NCBI RefSeq assembly: GCF_019175385.1
Contig: NC_083337.1
Location: 44,058,938-44,122,937, forward strand
DNA: 64,000 bases
DNA from: Lycium barbarum
Taxonomy: Eukaryota > Streptophyta > Magnoliopsida > Solanales > Solanaceae
Reading direction: 5' to 3'
The first letter of the stretch is position 1; the number at the start of each line of letters is the position of its first letter. Shown here one piece after another: positions 46,832-59,067 of this stretch. The translations under genes and the position numbers were made by a program. The notes under the pieces are model-generated. The model made no database searches. It was not told the DNA's origin and worked only from the letters and a program-made list of their open reading frames with translations.

Positions 46832-48543
46832 CACTACTAAAAAAAGGGGGAAAACCGACGGACCGCGTCGGTTTTTTTAATGAAACCAACGGGAAACTGA
46901 CCCTTTACGGTCCGTCGGTTTACATAGCCTCGCTTTTTGGAAACCGACGGACCAACCAACCAATTCTAACTAAGCTAACACAAATACATTGACAATGAAC
47001 ATAAAAATTAGCACAATCTCAAGCAAATATATATATATATGAAAAGTAAACTAGTCAAATAAAGTTTATATTTTTTCACAAATTTAACAATAATTTAAGA
47101 AAGCACAACACCAACCAATTCTAACTTTCAATTCTCAATAACAATTCTAACTTTAATAACTTATGAATTCTAACTTTAACAACTTATGAATTATATCTTC
47201 AATATAACTTTGAAAAGCACAATCCCAACCAATTCTAAAAATTGAAAAGTAAATCTAGCCAAATAAAGTCCACATTTTAGTTTTGAGGTTATAATATTGT
47301 TATAGAAATATTATAACTTAACATTCTAACCTTGAAAAGCACAATCCTAACCAATTTTAACTTTGAATTCTCAATAACAATGCTAACTTTAATAATTTAT
47401 GGATTCTAACTTTAATATAACTTTGAAAAGTACAATCCCAACCAATTCCAAAAATTGAAAAGTAAATCTAGTCAAATAAAGTCTAAACTTTAGTTTTGAG
47501 GTTATAGAAATACTATAAGTTAACAATTCTACTTTGAAAAGCACAATCTCAATCAATTCTAATTTTGAATGCTCAATAAAAATTCTACTAACTTATGGAT
47601 TCTAACAAAAAGCACAATTCCAAAAAAAAAAAAACTAGTCAAATAAAGTATACATTTTTGCACGAATTTAACATCAATAATATTACAAACAATGATAACT
47701 AAGCTAACACAAATACATTGACAATGAACATAAAATATAGCACAATCTCAAGCAAAAAAAAAAAAAAAAATGAAAAGTAAACTAGTCAAATAAAGTTTAC
47801 ATTTTTCCACAAATTCAACATTAATAACGTTACAAATGATGTTTAACAAAGCTAAATAGACTAACATTAGGCCTAAAATCTACAAATAAAACTAAAATTG
47901 AAAGAATTTTAAAAGCCTTAATTTAAAAGAAACTACCTCAAATTACAAGTTAAAAACGGGGCTGGGATAGGTGGGGTTGGACCGCGTAGGTAGCGGCGGG
48001 TAGCAGCAGGTGGCGGGCGTGGGCAGAGGGGGGGTGGGTGGCGGGTTAGGGTTTTTTATTTTAGAGAGAAGTGGTTTTTTTTTTTTTTTTTTTTGGGAAG
48101 ATAGCGAATGATATGCCAAACCCGTTTCTATCATATTGTTAAAAAAAAATCGACGCGGTCCGTCGATTTTTTTAAAATGTTGACCAGACTTTGACCAAAC
48201 AAAATAAATTAAAAACTGACGTAGTCCGTCCGTTTCTTTAAAAAAAAATCGTTTATTAATATTTTACCAAAAAAAATGAATTATAAATTATTTAATATAT
48301 TTTAAATTTTGTTTTTAATAAAACCGACGTGGGACGTCGGTTTTTGTAAAAAAGATTTGGCAGAAATATAATTTCAAAATTTTGCGGAAAAAACCGACGT
48401 TGTCTGTCGGTTTTTTAATTAAAAAAATAAAAAAAATAGAAATACACAAAATCGACGCACTGCGTCAGTTTTCAGTCGGTTTTTCAAAGCGACACAGTCC
48501 ATCGATTTTTTGTCCGTCGAATTTTGCTAGTTTTTTAGTAGTG
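46832..48543. mobile_element. Non-autonomous CACTA transposon
   Basis: A 1712-bp element with inverted ends CACTACTAAAAAAA / TTTTTTAGTAGTG and an exact TGT duplication on each side (46829-46831 and 48544-48546). Subterminal repeats of ACCGACG...CGTCGGTTT occur at both ends (46855-46950 and 48145-48515), as in CACTA elements where transposase binds. No transposase motif. The interior is AT-rich with an internal duplication: ACATTGACAATGAACATAAA at about 46987 and 47714. The frame 47943-48134 is not a gene. Confidence 0.93.
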
Positions 48544-49830
48544 TGTATTGGCATGAATGTGGTTGCCTATGAGTTGACACATGATGAACTTGATTTCAAA
48601 TGAAAGAACTCAAGGTAATGAAAACGTTTTAATAATTCAAAGTGATTATTTCTTCATCATTGACTTATAATGGGTATTCATGATATGTTGGCATTTGTTT
48701 TGAACTGTTTCTTAGTATGTATTCCATATACACTTATGACTTGTATATTTTTCTATATAACTATTGTCCACGAGACACGCACTGAGTACCTAGTACTCAA
48801 GCTTACCATTGTTGTTTTTGATAGTGTATTAGGTAACACAGAAGTGCAGGTTCATGTCACACGTACGAAGTAGGAGACCTTGCTACTTTTTTCGGAGTCA
48901 TTGGTGAGTCCACATGCTTGTTCGTGGGACACTCCTTTATCTTAGTCTATTATTTTTAGTTTTCGGGCTGCGTCCCGAAGTTAGACTACACATTTATTTA
49001 TCTTAGAAGCTTCATAGATAGATGTTAATACTGTGTGTATTTGTTGAAGTCATCGTTTGACTCATTGGTGTGTTTGCCACATTTTATGATTGGCTATTTA
49101 TATTAGACTTCCGCTAATTACTTTTATAAGCGTGGGCATGTTTTCATTTAGCCCTAAATGACTTGTTTTAAATAAATGCTTAAAGAGTTAAATGAGATTG
49201 TCGATTATTTAACTTTATAAGATACTTCCGATGCTTGTTGTGTTAGGGTGGATTTCGGGGTGTACAGATTATAACTTATCGAAATGTAAGGCAAGTATTC
49301 CAAAAACCAACTCTCGCCACTACCTTGTTGAGGTCTGTCGATGATACTTGCTGGGTACACGTTCTTTCGTACTCATGTTACACTTGCTGCACATCTTGTG
49401 CAGATATTGATTCGAATACTAGTGGAGCCCGCAACCATGTCTAGTAGCAGCAGATAAGTAGATTCCAGGGTGAGCTGACTACCTCTATCTTTATTACTCT
49501 GTCTTTCTATTTTAGCCAGTAATTCAGGCTTTTATTTATTTTAGTGAGCTGACTACCTCTATCTTTATTACTCTGTCTTTCTATTTTAGCCAGTAATTCA
49601 GGCTTTTATTTATTTTACTCTTAGACGCTCTTGACTCATATCATTAGATTTTGGGTTGTAGTTGTACTTTTCCCTACTTAATGTTATTCTAGACACCTTT
49701 TTGACTTATAATCATGCTGAATGCTTACTTTATATATTGTAATAATGAGATAACAGTTAAAATTAGAATTAGTATGCCTACCGGGTTGGGGTGTAGGTGC
49801 CATCACGGCTAAGGTGGATGGGCCGCGACA
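48544..49830 (+). mobile_element. LTR fragment, family T (third part)
   Basis: Ends CACGGCTAAGGTGGATGGGC then CGCGACA, the counterpart of the CGGGTCGTGACA ends of related LTRs. AT-rich and non-coding; the frame 48670-48873 has no domain. It lies 2 kb upstream of the CER1-type gene. Confidence 0.55.
49470..49617. repeat. Perfect 74-bp tandem duplication
   Basis: Two adjacent copies starting GTGAGCTGACTACCTC at 49470 and 49544, with no difference that I can see. Confidence 0.95.
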
Positions 49831-50749
49831 TGAACTTCTTTCGCTCTGGATCGCAGTTATAAATCATGAATTTTGACTGTCTTAGCATTTAGAATGAATC
49901 AGATATCGTGTATCGACATAATATATGAAATTTGCAACAATGATATTTGTGATATTTGATTGCTATCGTTAATTTGGATTATTCGGTTCAATTGAAATTG
50001 ATTAGCACGGTAAAAAAATTCATGTATTAATAAAGGTAATGTTTGCTTCTAAATTCAATTTTCTTCTGCATTTTTTAGTACAATTATTTCACGTTATGAT
50101 CTCCCATTGTCAAAAAATGCAACTTATGAGAACTTAATGATTTCTATTCCTCAAACCCCAAGTTTTTACGTGGCTCAACCACAAAGTGATCCTGAAGAAG
50201 TAACATTCTAAGGGTCCGACACCCAACAAACAGAGGAACTATCCGATGTCTCATCAACAGCGAAACTCGGAAAATCCTCGCACTAACAACACAATACAAC
50301 TACCAAAATAATTTTATACTTACAAAGTCGCGCATTCAGGGTTCCGTGCATGAATGTAATTACTCTTGGTCTGTGAGAAAGCGGATTATTTTTCTTACTG
50401 CCTAAAATCTAATAATTAAGAGTCTATTGGTGATCATAAAAAAACAATTATCCCTAATCTTTGGCCATGGTTAGTGTACCAATACTCACTAGCAATGTCA
50501 ATATCCATCTCTTAAACACATGTAGTTAAGAGTTAAATATAACCGTGATAACAACGTTGGTAACCTATAATTAGTAACAAGGGATTATTTTATGATTTAT
50601 CCAAACAGGGTGCTATCTTCAAAGTTTCGATGCATATATACAATTCACTTGGGTTATAATAAAAAAATGTGTAGTTGATCAACCAAAGAAGAAGCTCTTC
50701 TATTCTTGCATTTGGTGATCAGATTCCCAATTTTTTACATAAAACTATT

Positions 50750-50860
50750 ATGGCATCAATGACCAATCAAGAAAAGATCCCCATATTGTTACTGCTTTTA
50801 CTTCTTGTAAATGTAATTGGTTTAAGTAACAAAGAGTCATCGCGTGTGATGCCGCATTAA
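50750..50860 (+). CDS. Small signal-peptide-like ORF, possible gene remnant
   Basis: A 36-residue frame with ATG in a plausible plant context. It has a polar start (MASMTNQEK), a strong hydrophobic stretch (IPILLLLLLLVNVIGL) and a short polar tail ending RVMPH and TAA. That is the form of a secretory signal peptide with almost no mature part. No further exon in frame was found before the CER1-type gene. It may be the first exon of a truncated gene, a tiny peptide, or chance. I do not recognise a family. An in-frame ATG at 50675 would add 25 residues but gives no better leader. Confidence 0.3.
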   Translation: MASMTNQEKIPILLLLLLLVNVIGLSNKESSRVMPH

Positions 50861-50911
50861 TTGTTAGTCACCATACAATACAAGTTTAGGAATTTAAAAG
50901 AAACCCTTCTC

Positions 50912-50977
50912 CTAACTAGCTAGACCATTAAATAGGAGTAGCTAACACTAACTAGCTAGACCATTAAATAGGAGTAG
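50912..50977. repeat. 36-bp tandem duplication
   Basis: CTAACTAGCTAGACCATTAA then ATAGGAGTAG occurs twice, 36 bp apart. Confidence 0.9.
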
Positions 50978-51780
50978 TATGTTAGCTCTTCTTCAGAAAC
51001 TAATAAGTGATGTTCTAATATTCTCTTTTTCTTTTTTTGGTTTGTGTTAACTTTTCCCGTATTTTGTAACGTCCACCAAATAAAAGTGAGTTTTTGCATA
51101 ATTTGTGCAATTAAATGTTAGCTTACAAGTAGACGAAAAAGGAAACTTTACCGAATGATGCTCATAATATATAGCTTAATACATCATAACTCCTAAAACT
51201 TTAGAGTAAATTTTATTTTGGCACATTAGGCACTTGAACTATTGCTTGCTCTAATTAAGTAACTGAACACATGATAAAATGTTCATATTTTGACACTCTC
51301 GGTTCAATGTTCGAATTTTGTCGCACATATTCTCAAACGTCTATTATGTAGTTATGTTAAGTAGTTAACCACATAAAATATATCATCTCCTTTAATTATA
51401 CACATCAAACTCAATTGGAGCAGGCTTGAGGTTTTATAGCTTATTGTGGTTAATGCATATAACTAACAGAGATGACCGTATTTTTAGCACTTAACTTATC
51501 TATATCTTGAGAATACACTCAAAAAGAATTCCAAAATTTAAATCGAAAATGTCTAATAAAACACTTTATCATGTGTAATGTGTTCAGACGATCAATTAAA
51601 ACAAACCTTAGTTAAGTGTTTAAGCCTATAGCTTATTTTAGTTAGAGAAAGAAGTTCACCAGATTGGTAAATAGAGAACAATGACGAGAACAAAGATTTC
51701 CTGTTTTTATTTTTATTTTTTATTACGAGCTTGTGGAAACGAGACACCTAGTAAACGAAACAGTCTTCTCATAAAGCCCC

Positions 51781-51788
51781 TATTTATA
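51781..51788 (+). promoter_or_regulatory. Candidate TATA box of CER1-type gene
   Basis: TATTTATA, 67-74 bp before the ATG, which would leave a 5' leader of about 40 bp. Position and sequence only; no transcript evidence. Confidence 0.4.
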
Positions 51789-51854
51789 TTGCCCATTTCA
51801 CATTAAGCTAATCAATTCAATCACAATTAGGAACCGCAAGGCAGAGAAACAACA

Positions 51855-54800
51855 ATGGCTACAACTCCTGGATTTCTCACTGATTGGCCTTGGAAGCACC
51901 TCGGTAGCTTTAAGGTATCCATCATGCAATTCTCTTCGTTTTTCTTGTTACTATATTCCTTCAACTTTGTGGAGATGAGTTGTTTGTAGTTGTCTTTTAG
52001 ATAAACTAATATACATTGGAAATTTTTGTTACAATATCGATGTATAAAAGTTAAACTCCAACATATAATATTGGCTTTATATTACTTTTTCTTAATATTT
52101 TTTATATTTCAGTATTGTATATCAATTGTCATTTATCATTAGAATACTAACATGAATGATTTGTTGTTTTTGTGACTGGGCGATGATCAAATTAAAGTAC
52201 GTGATTTTGGCTCCATGGATTACTCAGAGCGTCTATTCTTATGTAACCAAAGAGGAAGATGAGAGGGATTCAACCAACCTGCTCATATTTCCTTTTCTAC
52301 TCTCAAGAATGCTTCACAACCAGCTTTGGATTAGCTTCTCCCGTTATAGAACTGCCAAAGGCAATAACCGCATTGTTGACAAAGGCATTGAGTTTGATCA
52401 AGTTGACAGAGAGAGCAACTGGTCTCTTTTCTCTCTACCTTTTTATATGTTCGTTTTGTTAATCGTTTAAAAAAGAACATATCTTTTTATATTTGAAGAT
52501 TCTTTAACTTTAAATTTATCATTCACTCTTAATAACTTGTTGCTCGACTTGATTTAATTTATATGCGCCAAAAGTCTTTCTTTTCGTCAAACACAGTCTT
52601 AGATTCTAGTGTTATAGAAGAAAGTATTAGTCAAAATTAATGTTTTGGATGTTACATCTTTTCCCCGCTTTTGATTGGGGATAAAATTAAATGACTTTTA
52701 TAAGGACTTATCCTATATACATAAACATTGTAAATCAATATGTTTTTAATCGGCTATAACATCTTATCTACTGCATTTTTAGGCTATCAAATTAGTATTA
52801 TTATAGACAATTATATGTTGTAGATCATCTTAACTTGTTTTTGAATATATATATATGCACCGTAAGCTTAGAAGTTACACCAACTGCATGAACGTAAGAT
52901 TTATTTGTATAAATTAATAATGTATAGAATTTTTAGACCATCAATAAATTTTAACTTATAACTTATGTAGAAGGTTAATTACCATTTGTGTACCATGTCA
53001 TGTATAATAGTAATGTTTATCATACAACTTACATATAATAACCAGTGACTTGATTATGTAAATATTTGGTAATAAGAACGTAACTTAAAATAATAATTAG
53101 ATGATACTCATGAGGAAAACCGATGGGGATGATCAGATTATACTGAGCGGGCTTTTGATTTATGGCTTCAATACGATAACTTCCGGAGCTTCAAACTTGT
53201 CATTGTGGAGATCAGATGGTGTGATCATGTCAATTATCCTTCATGCTGGTCCTGTTGAATTTCTCTATTATTGGCTTCATAGAGCTTTGCACCATCATTA
53301 TCTCTACTCTCGTTATCATTCTCATCATCACTCTTCCATTGTTACTGAGCCCATCACATGTAAGACCTCTCTTTCTTTAATTAGCTATTCAACATTGCTT
53401 TTTTTTTTTTTTTTTTTTGCTGGGGTGGGGGTGGTGGGTCTTTGGGCACTTATGGCCCTATTTTGTGCTGGTCTTTCATTTTTGGCCCTCATAACAAATA
53501 GTTTTTTTTGTGTGTTATAAGTTTATAGTTTCACATCATACTGTATATTCCACAAGTTATGCTCTACATGTTTAAGTTCGATTGTTAAAGAAAACAATTA
53601 AAGACCAGTCCATTTGAAGAGAAAAAATCTAAAACCAGCCCATTTGAAGGGAAAGCGTACAATTTCTTCGGTAGTTACCTTTCTGGGCCGCCCTAAGAAA
53701 TATAAAGCCCAATATAATAAATATATATGTTTTGTATATTGAGTATATATACATAATTAGTATACATGTTTTGTATATTTTGCTAGCACCCCTAATTAAT
53801 TTTGGCTGTCTGGCCGAAAATTAAAAAAAAAAAAACTTTTTTCTTCTATATATCATTCAACTTTTTGTAAATTAAGTATGTCATATAATTTTGAAATGTG
53901 GTTTTCATGATGTTAATTAATTTATTGATTTTATTTATATATATGGACACGATAAAAGATTTTTTACACTATCTTTATAACTAGACTTGTGATAGCAACT
54001 TAGTACTATTGTTAATTATGAGGTTATAAATGATTAATGCTTATCATAGAGATGCAATTGTTATTAACTTATAAGTGACGTTATTATGTGAACATTACTT
54101 ACATCATTAATGCATAAAACTTAACTCTCACTTTATATGTCTTCTTTTTGTGGTTTGATTTTTCAGCTGTGATTCATCCATTTGCTGAGCATATAGCATA
54201 TTTCCTGCTATTTGCTATTCCAACCTTAACAACAGTGTTCACTGGGACTGCTTCTCTGGCTTCTCTCTTTGGCTACATTACTTATATTGATCTCATGAAT
54301 AACATGGGGCACTGCAACTTTGAGTTCATTCCCAAGTGGATTTTCTCCATCTTTCCCCCTCTCAAATACTTGATGTATACGCCCTCGTAAGTCATTTCTC
54401 GTTCATACCAAAAAATATATTCCTATTATATGCTATTAGTTCAACTGAATTCAGTATTTCCAACACGAAACATAGAAAATATATGTGAAGATCATTTACT
54501 AAAACCTTTAAAAGTCGTTAAATTCTTATAGTATAAATTATGAATTTGCCTCTGAGCGTAAAGCCAAGTCCAGTGCCATGTGAACAATCTTGTTAGCTTG
54601 GGGCGTGGCAGAACAAGTGGCTCTAGGAATACTTGTTTTGATTTGAACTATTTGCTAACTATGTTACTTAGATCCTCAAATAAAATGTTGCATCCGTGTC
54701 TGATCCTTAAAAAATTGCATTTTTATAAAAGTCCGATACACGTGTGACGACATTATTAGAGGATCTACCCGAGCAACAAGTATATATCTTGAAATTGACA

Positions 54801-57800
54801 ATGCATTGTTGACGTTGAACTATCAGGTTTCACTCCTTGCACCATACTCAATTTCGTACGAATTATTCGCTATTTATGCCAATCTATGACTATATCTATG
54901 GGACCACGGACAAGTATACTGATTCGATATATGAAAATTCCCTGAAGAGGCAAGAAGATACACCTGATGTGATACATTTGACACATCTGACTACCCCAGA
55001 ATCCATCTACCATCTCAGGCTAGGATTTTCCTCATTGGCCTCAATGCCTCATGAAAACCATAAATGGTACATTTGGTTCATGTGGCCAGTGACTTTGTGG
55101 ACTATGATCACAAACTGTATCTACGGACGCACTTTCATTTTGGAGAGAAATAGCTTGGAAAAGTTTAAATTCCAATCTTGGGCTATACCAAGATACAATT
55201 TACAGGTTATAACAACTAATTTCTGCTGAAACGAGTTCCAATTTCAGGTTCTTTAAATTTTTTCTTATAATTTCTCTTAAAATAGTGCTATTTTATTTTA
55301 ATATGCAGTACTTGTTGAATTGGCAATCACAAGCTATTAACAGCTTCATAGAGGATGCTATACTACAAGCAGAAGAAAAAGGTGCCAAGATCTTAAGTCT
55401 TGGCCTCTTAAACCAGGCAAGTTTAAGTGCACCAAGTTTCCTTGTTTTCAAGAGTTCTTGATTGGCGAGTTGATTTGTTAAATGAATTAACTTCTATATT
55501 TGAAATGATTGCTTTCCAAAAAAAAAAAAATTACCATGAAAAAGTACTCCCTCTGTCCCAACTTTTTTGTGTGACATCATTTGACTAGACATAAATTTTA
55601 AGAAAGAAAATATAACTTTTGAAATTTTTGGTAAAAAATAAACTTTAGACAGTTGTGTGACTATAAATAATTTCATTAAAGGTAAAATGAAAATTTTAAA
55701 ATTAAGTAGTTTCTAATTATAGAAAGGTAATATTCTTTTTGGTAGAGACTAAAAAAAAAGTGTGTAACATAAGTTAGGACAGAGAGAGTAATTGCAGGTA
55801 ACGGTTCATAATAAGTGACTTGGAAAATAAGACAAGATAGATATGTTAACAGGGGCGGAGCCAGAACATTTGATAAGGGGGTTCAAGAAAAAGGGACCGG
55901 ATGAAAAAGGGTTAAAAAATGGTAGTAGTAGTAGCCATGTTAACATACAATAATAGTGTAAAAATTAATTCATTATATAACCAGTGTCGATGAGTTAAAT
56001 CATATTGAGTATGTTGTCTTGGATTTTTTTTGCTTAACAAGCATGGCTTTAGTTTACAGGGTGAGGAACTTAACAGAAATGGAGAACTTTACATAGAGAG
56101 GCACCCTAAAATCAAGATCAAGGTGGTGGATGGAAGCAGCTTAGCAGTTGCTGTTGTGCTAAACAGCATTCCAAAAGGAACAACAGAAGTGCTTCTCAGA
56201 GGAAATCTTACTAAAGTTGCCTTTTCTATTGCTTCTGCTATGTGTCAAAGGGGCATCCAGGTTTACTTGCGCTTTTAATTACTACCATTTGTTCTTTGCT
56301 TCCTTCTTCAAAATCTTAATTGAAATTAGACAATAACATTAACTTATATAGAGTGGCAGACTGACAGTTTAAAGAAGTTTTATACCAATAATATATTTTA
56401 ACTTCTTTTAGCAGGTAAATTATCTTAATATTTGCTGTACTAATCTGACCTTCTACGGATGATAGCTGAAGTTAACTTTTAAGTGATTTATGTTACAAAA
56501 TTCGTTTATACCATTATTAGTTTATAAAAGAGAACTCAGAAAAAAATCGATTTGCCATCCTATCTAATTTTACTATCTCCTCAAAGGGATTTAGTTCTCA
56601 TTAATAATATAAATACCTACATTTTAGACTTTTAGTTTATGTGAAACCTTTTCATTTTTAGTCCATTTAAAAAGGGATTTTTACGCTCTACACCAATTAG
56701 GGTAAAATAATTACCCGGCGTAGCCACTAGTTTTTTTACCTGCGGTAGCCGGCGGAGAGGTCGTCTCCTTCATCCTCTCCGCTGTACCACCGGATCTCCA
56801 CTGGAGAGGTCGTCTCCTTCATCCTCTCCCTTGTACCACTGGAGAGGTCGTCTCCTTCATCCTATCCCCTGTACCACCAATCTCCACCGGATCTCCACTA
56901 TTATACAATTTTATACAATGTAGAAGTGTGTATAAACACCTCTTGTATAAGTTTGTATAATATCGTATACCAGCATAAAAATGTATATAAACACCTCTTA
57001 TACATTATTATACACTTTTATACAAGGTTGATACAGTGTCTACAATAGGTGTATAAAGTTGTATATTTTTGTATAATGTTATATACCGTGAAACAGTGGC
57101 TATGCAGATGTAATTTAAAATATGGCTACGTGGATGTAATTTAAAAATATGGCTACGTGGATGTAATTTCTTGTGCTGGATTGTACATTATTGAAATTTT
57201 CCCATTTAAAAAACAATGACACTTCTAAATTTTTAGACAATTAACTTTACATTTTTTATTTTATCCTAATGAGAAGCTTTTATAATCACACAAATGTTAT
57301 GTGACATGTTAAAGGCCACAAATTTCAAAAGTTTTATAACCACACAATTCTGTCATATGTTTAAGATAATTAAAAAATTTAAAAGTTTTTCTTTTTTTTT
57401 CTTAAATTCGTTATTGATTCAAACTATCACATAAATTGGAACGGAAAGAGTAGTTATTTAAATTGGCTGGCCAGACTCACTTAAAAGCTCATGAGTTAGG
57501 CTAACCAATTGTTTCTTAGTTACGAGCGAGATGATTACCTACCCTTCTCATATATAATTATTCTTCAAACTGGCTGTGCCTGTACTTACTTAAGCTTTCG
57601 TTCAACTGCTCCTGCCATGTGGTGGTGTTTTTTTTTTTTTTTTTTTTTTTGTATTCTATGATGTATAAAATGATGATCAATTCTTGCTTGATGAATTTAT
57701 GTATTGATATTACCTAACAGTTTCATGAACTGACTTTTGGCTAACCAATTGTTGCTTAGTTACGAGATGATTGGCTAACCAATTGTTGCTTAGTTAGGAC

Positions 57801-58058
57801 ATGAAATCCCGATTCAGTTATGCAGTTCTTCCTCTTTTCTCTTTTTTCTAATTTCTCTTCTCATTCTGAATATCAGGTGGCTACATTGTACAAAAGTGAC
57901 TATGAGAAACTAAAACTTGCTACTAGTTCTCAGAGTAATATCGTGCTGTCAAAGAGACTTGATCAAAAGGTAAAATTCCCCTCCGCATCTCTTTTCCTTC
58001 TTAATTGTTTCCTTGCTCCTTTATAAGTGTGAAACAATCAAAGTAATCAATTCATGGC

Positions 58059-58089
<31 letters not shown>

Positions 58090-59067
58090 GGGGCTAGTAA
58101 AAATGCTTTACTTTAATCTTTTCTTATTTACATATTATTAAGGGTAGGTTGTTAACTTGGTAATAGATATGGGTAGTTGGAGATGGATTAACAGAAGAAG
58201 AACAGATGAAGGCAGCAAAAGGGACACTTTTCTTGCCATTCTCACAACTGCCTCCTAAGAAAGCTCGCCACGACTGCTTCTATCACTACCCTCCTGCAAT
58301 GCTAGTTCCTCCTTCTCTGCATAACTTGCATGCTTGTGAGGTTTGTCATGATTTCTACTTTTTATGTATTTGTTCTTCTATATCACCCTCAACTTTTTGA
58401 TAAGTTTGATTTTCTTGTTTTAAATGGTAATTTTCATGTCTATAGTTACTGAACTTTACAATTACAACAGTAAAGTGACAGAACTACTGTATATCACATT
58501 AAATTAACTGAACTATATATGAATATATTTAGAAAATACAAATGTTCGGAAGGTCAATTTTGTTATTCAAAAATATCAGGTGAAAGAAAAATAAAAGAAC
58601 TCACTTTTCATATTAGACGCCAAAAATTTTACATTGATTCGGTCGTTTGTATTTTCTGAGCAATACACATAATTTACTTACTTTAATGTAAGAAAAATAG
58701 TTTTGTAATTTAACTCTTGGGTAAATTTTAGATACTTTGATTGTTTTGTGACTTTACTATTATAATGGTAAAAGTTATTTATTTTAATTGAAAAATAATT
58801 TTATAAAATTGTTAATGTTATAACAAGTAAAGTCTAGTGACCACACCTGAAATCAACCCCTTTTCTTTAATAACATTTGACATTGATATATTGGGACAGA
58901 ATTGGCTGCCAAGAAGGGCAATGAGTGCGCCAAGAGTGGCTGGAATTGTGCATGTCTTAGAAGGATGGATTGTACATGAGTGTGGAGACAAAATGATTGA
59001 CGTTGAGAAGATTTGGGAAGCCAGCATCAACCATGGATTCAAACCTTTACCTTTTAATGCTGAATGA
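51855..59067 (+). CDS. CER1: CER1-type very-long-chain aldehyde/alkane-forming enzyme
   Basis: Ten exons: 51855-51914, 52198-52421, 53115-53359, 54167-54386, 54827-55205, 55309-55416, 56060-56260, 57877-57969, 58167-58340, 58900-59067. All phases agree and give 623 residues; Arabidopsis CER1 has 625. The start MATTPGFLTDWPWKHLGSFK is the family N-terminus. The fatty-acid-hydroxylase-type domain (about 130-260) keeps the three di-iron His clusters: H150-x3-H154, H163-x2-HH167 and H252-x2-HH256. The WAX2-type C-terminal domain follows (about 430-620; EGWIVHECG). In the family CER1 works in the ER membrane with CER3 and cytochrome b5 to make cuticular-wax alkanes from very-long-chain acyl-CoA. 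Intron 6 has a GC donor; exon 3 adds K-T-D-G after W95. No canonical AATAAA was seen in the 500 bp after the stop. It looks intact. Orthology to CER1 rather than another CER1-like paralogue is inferred. Confidence 0.93.
55547..55788. mobile_element. Stowaway-type (Tc1/Mariner) MITE in intron 6
   Basis: 242 bp with terminal inverted repeats CTCCCTCTGTCCCAACTT at the left and, as complement, CTCTCTCTGTCCTAACTT at the right, flanked by TA on both sides. No coding. Confidence 0.92.
55850..55995. mobile_element. Partial MITE-like repeat in intron 6
   Basis: CAGGGGCGGAGCCAGAACAT followed by AAGGGGGTTCAAGAAAAAG resembles the end of a repeat common in Solanaceae genomes. The opposite terminus (GCTCCGCCCCTG) is not found, so it is partial and its right limit is a guess. 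Confidence 0.45.
56674..57203. mobile_element. Mutator-like MITE in intron 7
   Basis: 530 bp beginning GGGATTTTTACGC and ending GAAATTTTCCC. Short inverted ends, flanked by an exact 9-bp duplication ATTTAAAAA (56665-56673 and 57204-57212), the size made by MULE transposases. Inside are a tandem array at the left and three copies of ATGGCTACGTGGATGTAATTT (or close) at the right. No coding. Confidence 0.82.
56750..56880. repeat. 40-bp tandem repeat inside the intron 7 MITE
   Basis: Three units of GGAGAGGTCGTCTCCTTCAT then CCTCTCCxxTGTACCAC. GGAGAGG...CCTCTCC makes each a hairpin with a 16-bp loop. Confidence 0.88.
57500..57800. repeat. Dispersed short repeat in intron 7
   Basis: GCTAACCAATTGTTGCTTAG then TTACGAG occurs at about 57501, 57741 and 57774 (last copy TTAGGAC), with a poly(T) run at about 57628-57651 between them. 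Confidence 0.75.

Larger units (their letters stand above)
49831..51780. other. Upstream region of CER1-type gene
   Basis: About 2 kb without a convincing full gene. It holds a small leader-like frame (50750-50860), a 36-bp tandem duplication (50912-50977) and otherwise AT-rich sequence that probably includes the promoter of the downstream gene. MYB-like cores such as CTAAC occur (near 51464), but single short matches are not evidence of function. Confidence 0.5.
55417..56059 (+). other. Intron 6 of CER1-type gene, GC-AG type
   Basis: Donor CAG|GCAAGT and acceptor TTTACAG|GGTGAGG. Using GC keeps the reading frame and the conserved LGLLNQ|GEELNRNGE joint. No GT nearby would do so. The intron also carries a Stowaway-type MITE and an end of another repeat. 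Confidence 0.85.

Noticed and set aside
49831..51780. A second host gene upstream of the CER1-type gene
   Set aside because: Only a 36-residue leader-like frame is visible. No further exons or domains could be supported.
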